The notes under the pieces were generated by a model. That model worked only from the letters and a program-made list of their open reading frames with translations. It did no database searches and was not told the DNA's origin. 6,949 nt of DNA from Patescibacteria group bacterium (GTDB taxonomy: Bacteria > Patescibacteriota > Minisyncoccia > UBA6257 > HR35). This document shows, piece after piece, positions 5,995 to 6,949 of the stretch. Where the stretch lies: positions 1 to 6,949 of the forward strand of contig JAUQOT010000022.1 in assembly GCA_030550735.1 (NCBI GenBank), written 5' to 3'. A program made the translations under genes and the position numbers. The first letter of the stretch is position 1, and each line of letters begins with the position of its first letter.

Positions 5995-6653
5995 TTTTCA
6001 AAATTTATTTGCCCTAATTTATTTATTTTTATTATAAATTTTTCTTTTGTTGTTCCATTAATTATCTTTTTTAAACAAATATAAATTTTATCCGTTGTAA
6101 TATTTTCCCAATTACCACTTCCTCTTTGGTATAAAAAGAAAAGATCACTATAACCATAAGCATAGAGAAAAAATAAAGGAGTTGAAATTTGATTAGTAGA
6201 ACAATCTTTTGAAGATGTTGAGAAATAAAAATAATTATTTTGCTTTAAATCTAAATTTAAAGAGAGAGTTTTATATTGGTTTACATCACTTACAATATCT
6301 TGATTCATAAGAATGAAATTTTTTGAATTTAAATTCTGATCGATAAAATTATTCACTAAGGTTGAAGATGAAAAAATAAACTCACAAAGTTTTGTTGAAG
6401 TTGAAAGAGCTAATACTTCGTAAGATGTTGAAGAAGAAAAATAAATTCCATAAGCACAAAAAAATTGATTATTTTTTTCTATCACTCTTTGAGCCATATC
6501 TGAAATTGTATTTAAAGAGAAAGCAAAATTTTTACTTACATCCCTTAAATAAAAAAAATCTTTATTTAAAGATGAAAAGTTAAAACCTATACTTACAATT
6601 AGAGAAAGAAGAAGTAAAACAATCACCACTTCAATTAAAGTAAAAGCTCTCAT
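5991..6653 (-). CDS. FimT/GspH-like minor pilin (prepilin-type N-terminus)
   Basis: This 220-residue prepilin has a very short leader, MRA, followed by FTLIEVVIVLLLLSLIVSIG. The residue before the cleavage site is Ala where Gly is usual, which prepilin peptidases tolerate, and Glu is at +5. The start is fixed because an in-frame TAA lies a few codons upstream. After the hydrophobic helix (about residues 4-24) there is a helical stretch and then CAYGIYF (66-72), which resembles the start of the beta domain in FimT/GspH-like proteins. Cys66, 90, 151 and 193 could form two disulfides. Runs such as SSSTS and STSTK occur in the globular part. It is the first pilin gene of the block and begins 8 bp after the upstream gene ends. 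FimT/GspH is the best class match by motif and order. Confidence 0.76.
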   Translation of the reverse strand: MRAFTLIEVVIVLLLLSLIVSIGFNFSSLNKDFFYLRDVSKNFAFSLNTISDMAQRVIEKNNQFFCAYGIYFSSSTSYEVLALSTSTKLCEFIFSSSTLVNNFIDQNLNSKNFILMNQDIVSDVNQYKTLSLNLDLKQNNYFYFSTSSKDCSTNQISTPLFFLYAYGYSDLFFLYQRGSGNWENITTDKIYICLKKIINGTTKEKFIIKINKLGQINFEK

Positions 6654-6661
6654 ATATTTAT

Positions 6662-6949
6662 TTATTTAAGATTAGGGAAAAAATCTTTCAAAAGCTCTAA
6701 ATCAATTTTGTTGTTATTATAAACTATAATTTGAAGATAATTAGTTCCAAGTTCTTTTTGTGGATCCTTTACTTCCCCAATCACTCTTCCTTTAGAAGCA
6801 AATATTTTTTTATTTGGTGTTAAATTAATTGGCTCAAAATTACCTGTTATTGCTACCAATATATTTTTTGTTGAATCTTCAATTCCCATATTTATATAAT
6901 TTTCTCCATAATATCCTTTTTCTTGAGTAAAGTAAATAGTTCCATCAAA
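6662..6949 (-). CDS. C-terminal fragment of unidentified protein, possibly a degenerate M23/LytM-like domain
   Basis: The minus-strand frame is open from the right edge of the window and ends at TAA (6664-6662), giving the last 95 residues of a longer protein; an internal ATG at 6889 is probably not its start. I do not recognise it with certainty. The layout resembles the C-terminal half of M23 peptidase (LytM) domains: an initial DGTIYF, a GxNYI strand, a segment ending KGRVIGEV like the common GQxIGxV turn, then a strand YLQIIVYNNNKID in the place of HLHFEVRxNGxxVDP, and a final LLKDFFP. The His residues that bind zinc in active M23 enzymes are not at the expected places, so if the match is right the domain is non-catalytic. 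It ends 8 bp before the FimT-like gene and probably shares its transcript. Confidence 0.45.
   Translation of the reverse strand, partial: FDGTIYFTQEKGYYGENYINMGIEDSTKNILVAITGNFEPINLTPNKKIFASKGRVIGEVKDPQKELGTNYLQIIVYNNNKIDLELLKDFFPNLK

Noticed and set aside
6392..6583. Short plus-strand Lys-rich open frame
   Set aside because: Antisense to the FimT-like pilin; its composition is what AT-rich reverse-strand DNA gives by chance.
6654..6664. Tandem TAAA repeats between the M23-like stop and the FimT-like start as a regulatory element
   Set aside because: Only about three copies of a four-base AT unit; common by chance in this composition.

Overview
The window is about 6.9 kb of very AT-rich, tightly packed bacterial DNA (GC roughly a quarter to a third, judged by eye). 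Genes overlap or sit a few bases apart. Most starts lack a clear Shine-Dalgarno sequence. TGA works as a stop (the comF/rsmE and FimT-like/PilV-like ATGA junctions), so the code looks standard. Short housekeeping proteins, a NAD-dependent ligase with unusual active-site substitutions and a set of small type IV pilin-like genes together suggest a Candidate Phyla Radiation (Patescibacteria, perhaps Parcubacteria-like) genome. That placement is inferred from style and not proven.

Layout. (1) Bases 1-323, minus strand: the N-terminal part of PilM, the actin-like cytoplasmic protein of the type IV pilus, cut by the left window edge. (2) Bases 286-2403, plus strand: comF - rsmE - tpiA, probably one transcript, diverging from and overlapping the start of pilM. 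(3) Bases 2389-4494, minus strand: ligA, meeting tpiA tail-to-tail with a 15-bp overlap. (4) Bases 4509-6653, minus strand, upstream of ligA: four consecutive minor pilin/pseudopilin genes that by position and N-terminal motif match the FimT-PilV-PilW-PilX (GspH-I-J-K) order. (5) Bases 6662-6949, minus strand: the C-terminal end of a protein cut by the right edge that resembles an M23/LytM domain without its catalytic histidines.

How they may work together. PilM belongs to the inner-membrane assembly platform of a type IV pilus, and the four minor pilins would form its priming or tip complex. ComF is a phosphoribosyltransferase-fold protein whose relatives are needed for natural transformation, and LigA seals nicks in DNA replication and repair. 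A DNA-uptake theme is therefore plausible, though comF and ligA are also common in non-competent bacteria. rsmE (16S rRNA methylation) and tpiA (glycolysis) are ordinary housekeeping genes carried along.

No tRNA, rRNA, CRISPR array, insertion sequence or convincing terminator hairpin was seen. No gene-free stretch longer than 300 bases exists; all gaps between genes are under 20 bases. The most notable points are the mutually embedded pilM/comF starts, candidate -10 boxes placed almost on the start codons, the LigA substitutions at NAD-binding and motif IV positions, and the degenerate M23-like neighbour of the pilin operon.
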